A DNA stretch of 24,420 nt from Actinomycetota bacterium (GCA_020636905.1 JACJWX010000002.1:1-24420); one strand, 5' to 3'. Positions 1-7,756 are shown, counted from the first letter of the stretch. A program made the numbers and translations. Notes: a model not told the origin generated them from the sequence alone.

Positions 1-79
1 GCCGGGCCGCGGCGGGCTCCCGGCACAACTCAGGGCAACTGCCACCCGCTCGGGGCGTCCTGAATCCGCTCCGGACCAC

Positions 80-85
80 TATGCT
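80..85 (+). promoter_or_regulatory. possible -10 element for citrate synthase
   Basis: The hexamer TATGCT lies about 56 bases before the TTG start of the citrate synthase gene. It matches the TAnnnT pattern of housekeeping -10 boxes. I see no convincing -35 hexamer 16-18 bases upstream. The rest of positions 1-141 shows no supportable gene; frame 1 closes with a stop at 61-63. Confidence 0.25.
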
Positions 86-141
86 CAGGCACAATCATTG
101 GGGAAATACGCCCACGGGGAAACGCGCCGAAGGGAACTGGA

Positions 142-1431
142 TTGAGCAACTCGACCGACGCGCTGACGGTCACTGACAACCGCACCGGGACCTCCTACGA
201 GATCCCGATCACGGACGACACGATCCGCGCCACAGACCTACGCCAGATCAAGGTTCAGGAATCCGATTTCGGGATGATGACCTACGACCCGGCGTTCATG
301 AACACCGCGTCCTGCCGCAGTGCGATCACCTTCCTCGACGGTGATCTCGGCATTCTCCGCTATCGCGGATATCCGATTGAGCAGCTGGCCGAGAGCAGCA
401 ACTTCCTCGAGGTGGGGTCCCTGCTCCTCAAGGGCGAGCTGCCCAACCAGGCCGACTACGGTGCATGGGTCGAGGACATCAAGGCCCATCAGTTCGTGCA
501 CGAGAACCTGCGGCAGTTCTTCCGGGGCTTCCGCCACGATGCACATCCGATGCTGATGACCATGTCGGCGATGGCCGCGCTGGGAACCCTCTACCAGGAC
601 TTCGACATCGAGAGTCCGGAGTCCCAGTACGAGCAGATCGTCCGGATCATCGCCAAGATCCCGACGCTCGGCGCGTGGGCCTACCGTGTCTCCAACGGCA
701 TGCCGCTCGTCTACCCGGACAACGACCGGGGCTACACCGAGAACTTCCTGGTGATGCTGAACCAGTCCGGCAGCCGGCCCTACGAGCCCGATCCACGGCT
801 CGTCCGGGCGCTCGATGTGCTGTTCATCCTGCATGCAGATCATGAACAGAACTGTTCGACGAGCGCCGTACGCAGCGTGGGCAGCTCGCAGGTCGATCCG
901 TACTCGGCCGTGACCGCCGGTCTCGCCGCGCTCTACGGACCGTTGCACGGCGGCGCGAACGAGGCGGTGCTCAAGATGCTCCGCCGGATCGGCACCGCCG
1001 ACAACATCCCCGCGTTCATCGAGGGTGTGAAGGAGGGCAAGGAGCGTCTGATGGGCTTCGGGCACCGGGTCTACAAGAACTTCGACCCGCGCGCGACGAT
1101 CATCAAGAAGGCTTGCGACGAGGTCTTCGAGGTCACCGGGGTCAATCCGCTGCTCTCCATCGCGGTCGAGCTCGAGAAGATCGCGCTCGAGGACGAGTAC
1201 TTCGTGAAGCGCAAGCTCTACCCGAACGTCGACTTCTACTCGGGTCTCATCTACGAGGCCATGGGTCTCCCCGCCGAGATGTTCACGGTGCTGTTCGCCA
1301 TCGGGCGCACGCCGGGCTGGGTCGCCCAGTGGCACGAGATGATCAACGACAAGGAGCAGAAGATTTCGCGTCCTCGTCAGATCTACGTCGGCCCCGGCGA
1401 GCGCGACTACGTGGACATCGCCAGCCGCTGA
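142..1431 (+). CDS. gltA: citrate synthase (type II, GltA-like)
   Basis: Condenses oxaloacetate and acetyl-CoA to citrate in the cytoplasm, the entry step of the TCA and glyoxylate cycles. The 429 residues match the usual length of hexameric GltA enzymes (about 427). The catalytic set is visible: His269 in GPLHGG, His308 in GFGHRVY and Asp364 in NVDFYSG; the conserved HADHEQN block is at 231-237. The N-terminal beta-rich domain typical of the type II family occupies roughly residues 1-60. The start is TTG, chosen because an AGGGAA ribosome-binding site lies about 6 bases upstream and no better start precedes the conserved N-terminus. A strong hairpin terminator follows the stop. Family assignment is near certain; 2-methylcitrate synthase is less likely because those are usually shorter and lack the N-terminal domain. 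Confidence 0.97.
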   Translation: MSNSTDALTVTDNRTGTSYEIPITDDTIRATDLRQIKVQESDFGMMTYDPAFMNTASCRSAITFLDGDLGILRYRGYPIEQLAESSNFLEVGSLLLKGELPNQADYGAWVEDIKAHQFVHENLRQFFRGFRHDAHPMLMTMSAMAALGTLYQDFDIESPESQYEQIVRIIAKIPTLGAWAYRVSNGMPLVYPDNDRGYTENFLVMLNQSGSRPYEPDPRLVRALDVLFILHADHEQNCSTSAVRSVGSSQVDPYSAVTAGLAALYGPLHGGANEAVLKMLRRIGTADNIPAFIEGVKEGKERLMGFGHRVYKNFDPRATIIKKACDEVFEVTGVNPLLSIAVELEKIALEDEYFVKRKLYPNVDFYSGLIYEAMGLPAEMFTVLFAIGRTPGWVAQWHEMINDKEQKISRPRQIYVGPGERDYVDIASR

Positions 1432-1454
1432 GCGCGAGTCCATCCGAGCAGGAT

Positions 1455-1482
1455 CGAGGGGGCGCCCACCGGCGCCCCCTCG
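1455..1482. terminator. strong hairpin between convergent gltA and the marR-type gene
   Basis: A perfect 12-bp stem (1455-1466 pairing with 1471-1482) with a 4-base loop begins 23 bases after the citrate synthase stop. There is no U-tract, as is common in high-GC actinobacteria. Because the next gene is convergent, the hairpin may stop transcription from both sides. Confidence 0.8.
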
Positions 1483-1559
1483 TCGTTGCGGGGCCGGGCA
1501 GGGCGCGATTTGCGATCCCCATCCGGCGGGACGGAGCACCGAGACTCACTGCCGTCGCG

Positions 1560-2066
1560 TCAGGTGCTGAGCGCCTCGGCGTCCGACGGCTTCATCGCGC
1601 AGTTCGTGGGACCGGTCCTGGCGGCCACCACGAGCGCCTCGGAGATGTCACGCAGTTCGTCCTCGTCGAGGTGCTGCCAGAGCCGTTCGAGCAATTCGAC
1701 CCGGTCTGGAAGGGCGCGGGCGGCGATCTCCGCGCCCGCCTCGGTGAGCTGGGCGTGGACCATCCGGCGATCGTCAGGATGCGGCTGGCGCTTCACGAGG
1801 CCCTGACGTTCCAGGCCGTCGATCAGCTTGGTGACGTTCGGTCGCGTGACGCCCATCCGATCGCCCAGCGTGAACAGGCAGGCGCGCCGGCCGGAGCAGC
1901 AGGACAGGATCTCCAGCACCTCGAGCTTGGCGTCGGTGATGCCGTATTCGGCGGCGTGGCGATCGAGGCTCCGCTCGACCGTGGTGGCGATGGTGAGGAT
2001 GGCCTCGGCGGCGATTCTGGCCAGGCTCGCCCGCCGATCCGCCGCGGTGGCGACGCCGTCAGGCAT
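1560..2066 (-). CDS. MarR-family transcriptional regulator
   Basis: A 168-residue dimeric winged-helix DNA-binding protein of the MarR family. The winged helix is clear at about residues 65-110: FTLGDRMGVTRPNVTKL is the recognition helix-turn-helix, LVKRQPHPDDRR is the wing with the conserved D-x-R, and LTEAG follows. Flanking helices (15-50 and 112-150) would form the dimer interface. Three cysteines cluster just before the DNA-binding helices (Cys56, Cys57, Cys63), with another at 156; some MarR proteins sense oxidants through cysteines, so redox sensing is possible but unproven. Its ATG overlaps the end of a small upstream reading frame by 8 bases, suggesting translational coupling. It may act on the divergent promoter region at 2.35-2.42 kb. 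The ligand and the regulon cannot be read from sequence. Confidence 0.92.
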   Translation of the reverse strand: MPDGVATAADRRASLARIAAEAILTIATTVERSLDRHAAEYGITDAKLEVLEILSCCSGRRACLFTLGDRMGVTRPNVTKLIDGLERQGLVKRQPHPDDRRMVHAQLTEAGAEIAARALPDRVELLERLWQHLDEDELRDISEALVVAARTGPTNCAMKPSDAEALST

Positions 2067-2331
2067 TTCCCCGCCCCCTGGCGGCCTGCGCCTGCTGCAC
2101 GGCGTCCCGGCCGTGGTCGTCCGGGAGTCCCATCCTGCGGTTGATTGCGGTCAACGGATCAATCCCCCCGGCCTTCGGTCCCGCGACGGGCCCGGATGGG
2201 GGCGCCGTGCGCGAGCGTTCCACCTGACGTGCCCAGGACTCGTTCAGCACCGGCCATCGCTGAAGCATCGCTGAATGGCGCGACTCCCTGGTCGCACCCA
2301 TGGACTGCCTGAACGGTCCCGCGGTCCCCAT
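2059..2331 (-). CDS. small hypothetical protein overlapping the MarR gene
   Basis: A 90-residue reading frame whose stop codon overlaps the MarR start by 8 bases. I recognise no family. The C-terminal half (from about residue 22) has a plausible protein composition with a DPLTAINRRMGLPDD stretch and a Gln/Ala-rich tail; the first 20 residues look less convincing. In favour: a TAGGAT -10-like box at 2357-2362 and an AGGGGA ribosome-binding site 6 bases before the ATG at 2331. An in-frame ATG at 2268 would give 69 residues but has no well-placed ribosome-binding site. The third-position GC seems somewhat lower than in neighbouring genes. It could instead be the untranslated leader of the MarR mRNA. 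Confidence 0.45.
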   Translation of the reverse strand: MGTAGPFRQSMGATRESRHSAMLQRWPVLNESWARQVERSRTAPPSGPVAGPKAGGIDPLTAINRRMGLPDDHGRDAVQQAQAARGRGNA

Positions 2332-2356
2332 CGCACGTCCCCTGGTCCTCCGCATG

Positions 2357-2362
2357 ATCCTA
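2357..2362 (-). promoter_or_regulatory. -10 element for the small ORF/MarR operon
   Basis: On the minus strand this reads TAGGAT, a typical actinobacterial -10 box. Transcription would start near 2350, leaving a leader of about 19 bases before the ATG at 2331. No clear -35 is visible. Confidence 0.45.
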
Positions 2363-2390
2363 GAGCAGTCGGGCAGGCGCCGCCGCATGC

Positions 2391-2412
2391 GGGGGAATCG
2401 GTACATTCCCCC
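2391..2412 (+). promoter_or_regulatory. palindromic operator overlapping a -10 box
   Basis: A perfect 8-bp inverted repeat (2391-2398 pairing with 2405-2412, 6-base loop) sits 23 bases before the gene at 2436. A -10-like TACATT (2402-2407) lies inside it, so a protein bound here would block transcription. The site lies in the divergent region also used by the MarR operon, which makes the MarR protein a candidate binder. It could alternatively act as an RNA hairpin. Confidence 0.5.
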
Positions 2413-2435
2413 CAACGTTTGCCGAGGGGAGCGCG

Positions 2436-2801
2436 ATGAGCGAAATCGCAGAGCGGTGGAACCAGTTGATCGATCAACTCGAACCCACCATGACGGCCGA
2501 ATGGGTCAAGAGCGCACGGGACCACGGCGAGCAACCGTGGATCCGTCTCGTCCTGCTGGTGGACGCGCACGACCTGCTGTGCCGCCTGGGCCCCACCGAG
2601 AAGATCGCGATGACGATGGCCGACCTGGCCCAGGGCAACGACGAGCGTCAGCGCGAGGGCTGGGAGGTCATCGCCGAGCACGCGCGCACCGAACGCGTGA
2701 AGGTCATCACGGCGATCGTCGACGAGGGTCCGGGGTTGCTCCCCCAGGACCTCCACGAGTACTTCGAGCGGTCGATCGAGCCGTCCCAGCATTTCCGTTG
2801 A
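2436..2801 (+). CDS. conserved-looking hypothetical protein
   Basis: A 121-residue soluble protein that I do not recognise. It has no signal peptide and no membrane segment and appears almost wholly alpha-helical, with acidic and Trp-containing helices (RWNQLIDQLE near the N-terminus, AEWVKSARDH at 21-30, HEYFERSIEP near the C-terminus). The start is well supported by GAGGGG 8-9 bases upstream and by the promoter-like palindrome before it. The thioesterase gene follows after 15 bases, so the two are probably co-transcribed. The function is unknown. Confidence 0.85.
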   Translation: MSEIAERWNQLIDQLEPTMTAEWVKSARDHGEQPWIRLVLLVDAHDLLCRLGPTEKIAMTMADLAQGNDERQREGWEVIAEHARTERVKVITAIVDEGPGLLPQDLHEYFERSIEPSQHFR

Positions 2802-2816
2802 GCGGGTCCGCCGTCC

Positions 2817-3221
2817 ATGAGTGACCGGCTCGACCGCCTCCGCGAGCAGGCACGGACGCAGCTCCCGGGACTGCTCGGAATCGACGTCGTCGACGTCGCG
2901 GGACCCATCGTGCATGCCGAGATGCGCGTGCATGAGGGGGTGATGGCGCCGAACGGGTTCCTCCACGGCGCGAGCGTCGTGGGCCTGGCGGACACGGCCT
3001 GCGGATTCGGCTGCCTCATGGGGTTGCCCGAGGACAGCCGCGGCTTCACGACGATCGAGCTGAAGACCAACTTCGTGGGCACGGCGACCGCGGGGCTCAT
3101 CCGGTGCGATGCCGAACGCACGCACGGCGGGCGCACGACCGAGGTCTGGGATGCCACCGTGACCGGACCCGACGGCCGCCGGATCGCGCTGTTCCGCTGC
3201 ACCCAGCTCATCCTGGGTTGA
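2817..3221 (+). CDS. PaaI-family hotdog thioesterase
   Basis: A 134-residue hotdog-fold protein, the usual length for PaaI/4-hydroxybenzoyl-CoA-type acyl-CoA thioesterases, which hydrolyse CoA thioesters and act as tetramers. The active-site helix is at residues 46-64, with NGFLHG (Asn46, His50, Gly51) followed by LADTACG (Asp59, Thr60). Beta strands carrying TIELKTNFVG (79-88) and the wing of alternating strands to the C-terminus fit the fold. It lies 15 bases behind the hypothetical gene at 2436 with no clear ribosome-binding site of its own, so it probably depends on translation of that gene. The substrate is unknown; aromatic-CoA or scavenging of stalled CoA esters are both possible. Confidence 0.9.
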   Translation: MSDRLDRLREQARTQLPGLLGIDVVDVAGPIVHAEMRVHEGVMAPNGFLHGASVVGLADTACGFGCLMGLPEDSRGFTTIELKTNFVGTATAGLIRCDAERTHGGRTTEVWDATVTGPDGRRIALFRCTQLILG

Positions 3222-3240
3222 GCGACCGACGCCCGAGAGG

Positions 3241-3612
3241 TCAGGGGCGGCGCGACACGCGCATCATCACGTGACCGCGGAGGCGATCCAGGAGTCGTGC
3301 GCCGAGCGTCGTCACCACGAGTGGGGCGACCACCAGGATGCCGATGCCGATCACCGCGCCGATGAGCGCACCGACCCGCACCGCGCCGGAGTCCCATCCC
3401 AGGCCGGTCACGAGCACTCCGCTTCCGGCGAGTAGCAGACTCCAGATCAGGAGCGGACGCCGGAACTGGCGCAGCGCCATGTCCAGGTCGATCCCCCTCG
3501 TGCCCACACGCGCCGTCCGCCGTCCCAGGGCCACACCGAGACGCCAAATGGCGCCCACCGTCCCGGCCGCGCCCAGCAGACCGACGATCAGGATCGCGAC
3601 AAGGATGTCCAT
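3241..3612 (-). CDS. small integral membrane protein
   Basis: A 123-residue protein with three predicted membrane helices at about 3-25, 53-71 and 79-104. A basic stretch after the first helix (RRTARVGTRG) and a basic C-terminus (RLRGH...SRRP) suggest cytoplasmic ends. I recognise no family. An AAGGAG ribosome-binding site lies 7 bases before the ATG, inside the end of the upstream transporter gene, whose stop is only 3 bases before this start, so the pair is translationally coupled. It might assist the transporter, but that is only a neighbourhood guess. It converges on the thioesterase gene with a 19-base gap. Confidence 0.82.
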   Translation of the reverse strand: MDILVAILIVGLLGAAGTVGAIWRLGVALGRRTARVGTRGIDLDMALRQFRRPLLIWSLLLAGSGVLVTGLGWDSGAVRVGALIGAVIGIGILVVAPLVVTTLGARLLDRLRGHVMMRVSRRP

Positions 3613-3615
3613 CGC

Positions 3616-4515
3616 TCAACTCCTTCGGGTCGGGTAACGCTTCGGTGGTTGCGGGCGTGAGGCCCGCATCCCGAGGGTGATGCCCGCCGCCACGATGAGT
3701 GTTCCGATCACACGCAGTGGCGTCAACGCAACCGTACCCGTCGCCGCCCCGATGGCCATGGCGGCAACCGGCATCAGCCCGTTGAAGAACCCGGCCAGCC
3801 CGGCACCGAGCAGGTGCACGGCGGTGAACCAGGACAGGATGGCGATCAGCGTGACCCCGAGCACCAGCCACGCCAGCGCGAGGAACTCGCCCGTCGTGGG
3901 CATGCGGTAGGCACCCGGACCGTCGACGAGCAGCGCCCACCCGCCCAGCATGGGCACCGAGAGGGCGCAGGCCCACACGGTGACCCCGTACGCGCCGATC
4001 GTCGTCAGGAGCGGCACGGCCAGGAGCGTGAACGCGGCTTCGCAGCAGAGTGCCGCGACCGCGAGCAGGATGGCCTTCGTGCTGGTGGCGCCGCCGGTCC
4101 ACTGGACCAGCGCGGCGCCCATCGCGACCACCACCGCGGTGGCGATGACGAACGGGCGGGGTCGCTGCCGAACCTGCAGCGGCGCGAGGATCGCGAGCAG
4201 GACGGGTACGCACCCGACGATCACGCCCACCGCGGCGGGGTCCGAATCGTCGACGGCGATGATGATGAGTGCGTTGAAGACCGCCAGACCGAGCAGGCTG
4301 ATCGCGGCGAGGCGGAGCCACTCGGTCCCCCTCGGTATGCGGGCCCGGCCGCGAGCGATGACCGCAAGGGCGAGCGCTGCGACGCCGTAGCGGGCTCCCT
4401 GGCCACCGGCGATCGGATAGTCGGCGAGCGCCGCGACCGCCACGAACGACGAGCCCGCGGCGATCTGCGCGGTGGCGGCCAGAGCCGCGCCGCGCGCGAG
4501 CGGGCTTCCCGACAC
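3616..4515 (-). CDS. EamA-family (drug/metabolite) transporter
   Basis: A roughly 300-residue membrane protein with about ten hydrophobic segments arranged as two five-helix repeats, typical of EamA permeases of the drug/metabolite transporter superfamily. Visible family features are the N-terminal SSFVAV region in helix 1, the short basic loop between helices 2 and 3 (ARGRARIPRG) and a second repeat starting near STKAILLAVAALCCEA. I prefer the GTG at 4515. A GTG at 4569 would add 18 residues, but it lies just 5 bases beyond the malate synthase stop, has no ribosome-binding site, and would put the terminator hairpin inside the coding region. The substrate (amino acid, nucleotide-sugar or drug) cannot be told. 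The basic C-terminus ends 3 bases before the small membrane protein. Confidence 0.9.
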   Translation of the reverse strand: MSGSPLARGAALAATAQIAAGSSFVAVAALADYPIAGGQGARYGVAALALAVIARGRARIPRGTEWLRLAAISLLGLAVFNALIIIAVDDSDPAAVGVIVGCVPVLLAILAPLQVRQRPRPFVIATAVVVAMGAALVQWTGGATSTKAILLAVAALCCEAAFTLLAVPLLTTIGAYGVTVWACALSVPMLGGWALLVDGPGAYRMPTTGEFLALAWLVLGVTLIAILSWFTAVHLLGAGLAGFFNGLMPVAAMAIGAATGTVALTPLRVIGTLIVAAGITLGMRASRPQPPKRYPTRRS

Positions 4516-4531
4516 CTCGGAACCCCGCGGG

Positions 4532-4564
4532 GCGGAGCCGCGGTGAGAACCACCGCGGCTCCGC
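4532..4564 (-). terminator. hairpin terminator after malate synthase
   Basis: A perfect 14-bp GC-rich stem (4532-4545 pairing with 4551-4564) with a 5-base loop begins 9 bases after the malate synthase stop. No U-tract follows. It separates aceB from the transporter and argues for the downstream GTG start of the latter. Confidence 0.75.
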
Positions 4565-4573
4565 AGCACGGTG

Positions 4574-6169
4574 CTAGCTGATCAGCTCGTACGCGGGGAG
4601 CGTGAGAAAGTCGGTGAACTCCTCGGGCTCGATCAGTCCCACGAACAACTCCGACGCGCGCTGGTAGTCACCGGTCGGGTCGCCGTTGCGCACCTCGCGG
4701 ATCTTCACCATCTCCTCGTCGACGATCCCGCGCACCAGATCCATGTCGATGGTCCGGCCGTCGTCGAGCACGCCGTTCGGGCTGTGGACCCACTGCCACA
4801 CCTGGCTGCGCGAGATCTCGGCGGTGGCGGCGTCCTCCATGAGGTTGAACAGCGGCACACAGCCGGTTCCGCCGAGCCAGGAGCCCAGGTACTGGATCCC
4901 CACGTTGATGTTCTGGCGCAGGCCGGCTTCGGTGATGGGGCCGGCGGGGCCGAAGTCGAGCAGGTCGGCGGCCGCGATGTTGACGTCCTCGCGCTTCCGG
5001 TCGATCTGGTTCGGGCCCTTCATGACCGCGTTGAACGCATCCATGGCGATCGGCACCAGGCCGGGGTGCGCCACCCACGTCCCGTCATGGCCGTCGTTGG
5101 CCTCGCGCTCCTTGTCGGCCCGCACCTTGTCGAGCGCCTCGGTGTTGGCGGCCTCGTCGCCCTTGATCGGGATCTGTGCGGCCATCCCGCCCATGGCGTG
5201 CGCGTTGCGGCGGTGGCAGGTCTGGATCGCGAGCAGTGAGTACGAGCGCATGAAGTGTGTGGTCATCGTGACCAGGGCACGATCGGCGAGCACGAAGTCG
5301 GGGTCGGGACCGAACTTCTTGATGCAGCTGAAGATGTAGTCCCAGCGGCCGCAGTTGAGCCCCGAGCTGTGATGGCGGAGCTCGTAGAGGATCTCGTCCA
5401 TCTCGAACGCGGCGAGGATCGTCTCGATCAGCACCGTGCCCTTGATGGTCCCCTGCTCCATCCCCAGGTCGTCCTGCGCCATGACGAAGACGTCGTTCCA
5501 GAGGCGGGCCTCCAGATGGCTCTCCATCTTCGGGAGGTAGAAGTACGGGGCGGTGCCCTGTCGCTTCGCCTCGGCGTGGTTGTGGAACAGGTACAGGCCG
5601 AAATCGAAGATCGATGCCGATGCCGGCTCGCCGTCGATGAGGACGTGCTTCTCCTCCATGTGCCAGCCGCGGGGCCGCACGATCAGCGTCGCGATCTCGT
5701 CCTTGAGCGCGTAGCGCTTTCCATCGGCCTGCGAGAACTCGATCGTCCGGGCGACCGCGTCACGCATGTTGACCTGGCCGTTGATCGTGTTCTCCCACGT
5801 GGGGGTGTTCGAGTCCTCGAAGTCGGCCATGAACGTCTTGGCGCCCGAGTTGAGCGCGTTGATCACCATCTTCCGATCGACCGGCCCCGTGATCTCGACG
5901 CGGCGGTCCTGCATGTCGGCGGGTACCGGGTCGACGGTCCAGTCACCTTCGCGGATGCTGGCGGTCTCGGGCAGGAAGTCGGGCTTCTCGCCGGCCGCGA
6001 GCCGCTTCGCGCGCTCGACGCGCACGGCCAGCAGCTCTTTGCGGCGCGCGTTGTGCGCGCGGTGCAGCTTGGCGACGAAGGCGAGAGCCTCGGGGGTGAG
6101 AATCTCCTGCGTGGCGGGAATCGCCTCGCCGATGACCTCGACGCCCTCCGGGGCGGGAATGGTGCTCAT
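4574..6169 (-). CDS. aceB: malate synthase A
   Basis: Condenses glyoxylate with acetyl-CoA to malate, the second glyoxylate-bypass reaction, in the cytoplasm. The 531 residues match the family's A isoform (E. coli AceB is 533). The TIM-barrel signature blocks are all present: FMADFEDSNTPTW (113-125), RPRGWHM (165-171, catalytic Arg), YLPKMESHLEARLW (211-224), VLIETI with the Mg ligand Glu249, GRWDYIF with Asp277, and MEDAATAEISRSQ with catalytic base Asp446. The gene has a ribosome-binding GAGGGGAT about 11 bases before the ATG. No isocitrate lyase gene lies nearby, so the bypass partner must be encoded elsewhere, or the enzyme clears glyoxylate from another source. Confidence 0.97.
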   Translation of the reverse strand: MSTIPAPEGVEVIGEAIPATQEILTPEALAFVAKLHRAHNARRKELLAVRVERAKRLAAGEKPDFLPETASIREGDWTVDPVPADMQDRRVEITGPVDRKMVINALNSGAKTFMADFEDSNTPTWENTINGQVNMRDAVARTIEFSQADGKRYALKDEIATLIVRPRGWHMEEKHVLIDGEPASASIFDFGLYLFHNHAEAKRQGTAPYFYLPKMESHLEARLWNDVFVMAQDDLGMEQGTIKGTVLIETILAAFEMDEILYELRHHSSGLNCGRWDYIFSCIKKFGPDPDFVLADRALVTMTTHFMRSYSLLAIQTCHRRNAHAMGGMAAQIPIKGDEAANTEALDKVRADKEREANDGHDGTWVAHPGLVPIAMDAFNAVMKGPNQIDRKREDVNIAAADLLDFGPAGPITEAGLRQNINVGIQYLGSWLGGTGCVPLFNLMEDAATAEISRSQVWQWVHSPNGVLDDGRTIDMDLVRGIVDEEMVKIREVRNGDPTGDYQRASELFVGLIEPEEFTDFLTLPAYELIS

Positions 6170-6302
6170 GGTCGCGTGTATCCCCTCGGTTGTGCGAACG
6201 GTTCGGGCGGCTGCGTCGAGCGTCCCGCCGACCGGGAGGCCACGCAGCCTGCCAGCACTCGTCCATTGCGAGCGCTGAAGGAGCCTAGTCGATCCGGGCG
6301 TT

Positions 6303-6317
6303 CCACGCGGAGCGTGG
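6303..6317 (-). terminator. weak hairpin after copCD
   Basis: A 6-bp stem (6303-6308 with 6312-6317) and 3-base loop lie about 11 bases beyond the copCD stop. It is short and without a U-tract, so termination here is only a possibility. The remaining bases up to the aceB start (6170-6302) show no gene. Confidence 0.3.
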
Positions 6318-6328
6318 GCCGGGACCGT

Positions 6329-7756
6329 CTACACCCTGCCGGGGACCTGGGCGACGAGGACCGAGGCCACCAGCACCGCGGCCATCGCCAGACCGAGTTC
6401 CGCGGCGGCGGTGCGCCGCAGTCTGGTGAGCGTCGCGCGCGGCGGGGCGGGCCGGAGGACCAGGGCGTTGGTCATCCGCCGGTTGTACATCGCGATCAAC
6501 ATGATCGCCGCGAGCAGGCCCAGCTTGATGAGCAGCGTGACCCCGTAGGCCATGCTCCAGAGCTGGGCCGGATCGGACATCTGCCCGACGGTTCGAATCG
6601 TCCCCGTGACCAGGATCACCCCAACCGACACCAGCGCCACGGTGGAGAAGGCGACGAGCACCGCGGTGGCGATGTCCGGCCCGGATCGCTCGGCCACCCG
6701 CGGGAGGGCGACCAGCACGACACCCAGGACCGCGAGCCCGGCGATCCACACGGCGGCGGCGCTCACGTGCAGCAGGTCCGCGAACACCTGCAGACGCGGA
6801 ATGGGCGCCTGTGAGGCGTGGCCCTGCGACGACACGCCGTAGAGGACCGTGGCGAGGAGCGCCGCCATCGCCAGGGCGGGCCATTTCGCGCCGGCCACGG
6901 TGGCCGGCCGCGGCTGGTTGTTCGACCCGAACTCGGCGATGAACTGCCAGGCACCCACCGCGAAGAGGGCGAAGAGCAGGCCCCCGCGCAGCTGGAGGAG
7001 CGAACCGAACCGGGTCGTCGCGAGCACATCGCTGATCCCGGTGGTGTTCCCCAGGGTGTCCAGCACGCGGGTGCCGAGGGCGCTCGCCGAATAGGTCACG
7101 AGCAGATACGCCTCGGCGAGCATCGAACCGACCGCCAGCACGCCGAAGGCGACCCAGAAGGTGTCGCGACCCCACTCGAGCGCCGCTTCGCGTTCGGCCT
7201 TCGGGATCCTGGCGAGCCGCGGCGAGCGCCACGCCATCCTCCACGCCAGCCAGCGGAACCCGAGCAACCCGAAGAGCCCTCCCAGGCCCACGAGTTCGAA
7301 GAAGCGCGCCGCCACCGACCAGGGGCTGGTCTCGCTCGGGCCCTCGTCGACCCCCTGGCCCAGGAACGGCGGGCCGACCGGCCCGGGGCCGATCGCGAAC
7401 GCCCGGGCGCTGCCGATGATGTGGGAGTCCGCGCTGACGATCTTGTAGCGGACGGTGTAGTTCCCGTCCGGAAGGCCCTTCTTCAGCGGGATCCGGATGA
7501 CGGTGCTGTCATCGGGAGACACCGCGCCGCTCGCGGAGACGACCGGTTCCCCCGTCTCGTCGACGACGGTGAAATCCGTGCTCGGGTTGAGGATCTTCAC
7601 CGGTTCGGAGAACTGGATCACCACCTCGTCCGGTGCGTTCGAGATCGCCTGGTCCAGCTCCGGGCTGCTGTTGATCACCACGGCGTGGCCGAGGACGCTC
7701 GCCGGGAACACGAGCAGGGCCAGGACGGCCACCAGGGTGGAGAGCGTGCGGCGCAC
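6329..7756 (-). CDS. CopC-CopD fusion copper protein
   Basis: A 475-residue fusion of a periplasmic-type CopC domain to a CopD membrane domain, expected to bind copper outside the membrane and move it in or out. Residues 1-23 are a signal peptide; cleavage before His24 would expose the N-terminal histidine used in the CopC copper site. Asp110 and His112 in the SADSH block are the other expected ligands. The CopC beta-barrel (VVIQFSEPV, 45-53) ends at about 122. CopD follows with about eight membrane helices from 150 to 472, including LLHVSAAAVWIAG (328-340) and TGTIRTVGQM. The GTG at 7756 is chosen because longer forms would run through fabI. It is divergent from fabI across 97 bases. No copper chaperone or CopA gene lies nearby. 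Confidence 0.92.
   Translation of the reverse strand: MRRTLSTLVAVLALLVFPASVLGHAVVINSSPELDQAISNAPDEVVIQFSEPVKILNPSTDFTVVDETGEPVVSASGAVSPDDSTVIRIPLKKGLPDGNYTVRYKIVSADSHIIGSARAFAIGPGPVGPPFLGQGVDEGPSETSPWSVAARFFELVGLGGLFGLLGFRWLAWRMAWRSPRLARIPKAEREAALEWGRDTFWVAFGVLAVGSMLAEAYLLVTYSASALGTRVLDTLGNTTGISDVLATTRFGSLLQLRGGLLFALFAVGAWQFIAEFGSNNQPRPATVAGAKWPALAMAALLATVLYGVSSQGHASQAPIPRLQVFADLLHVSAAAVWIAGLAVLGVVLVALPRVAERSGPDIATAVLVAFSTVALVSVGVILVTGTIRTVGQMSDPAQLWSMAYGVTLLIKLGLLAAIMLIAMYNRRMTNALVLRPAPPRATLTRLRRTAAAELGLAMAAVLVASVLVAQVPGRV

Noticed and set aside
1..141. Tail of an upstream gene at the window edge
   Set aside because: The only open frame is about 20 residues with no recognisable ending; cannot be supported.
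238..1539. Long minus-strand frame opposite citrate synthase
   Set aside because: It is the antisense of a certain gene and its composition (Asp/Val/His/Arg-rich, no domain) is typical of high-GC shadow frames.
4576..4587. 12-base palindrome AGCTGATCAGCT at the aceB stop
   Set aside because: It encodes the last codons and stop of malate synthase; likely chance, and the real hairpin is next to it.
5255..6814. 519-residue plus-strand frame across aceB and copCD
   Set aside because: It is antisense to two clear genes and spans their intergenic region; low-complexity Arg/Asp/Gly/His content.
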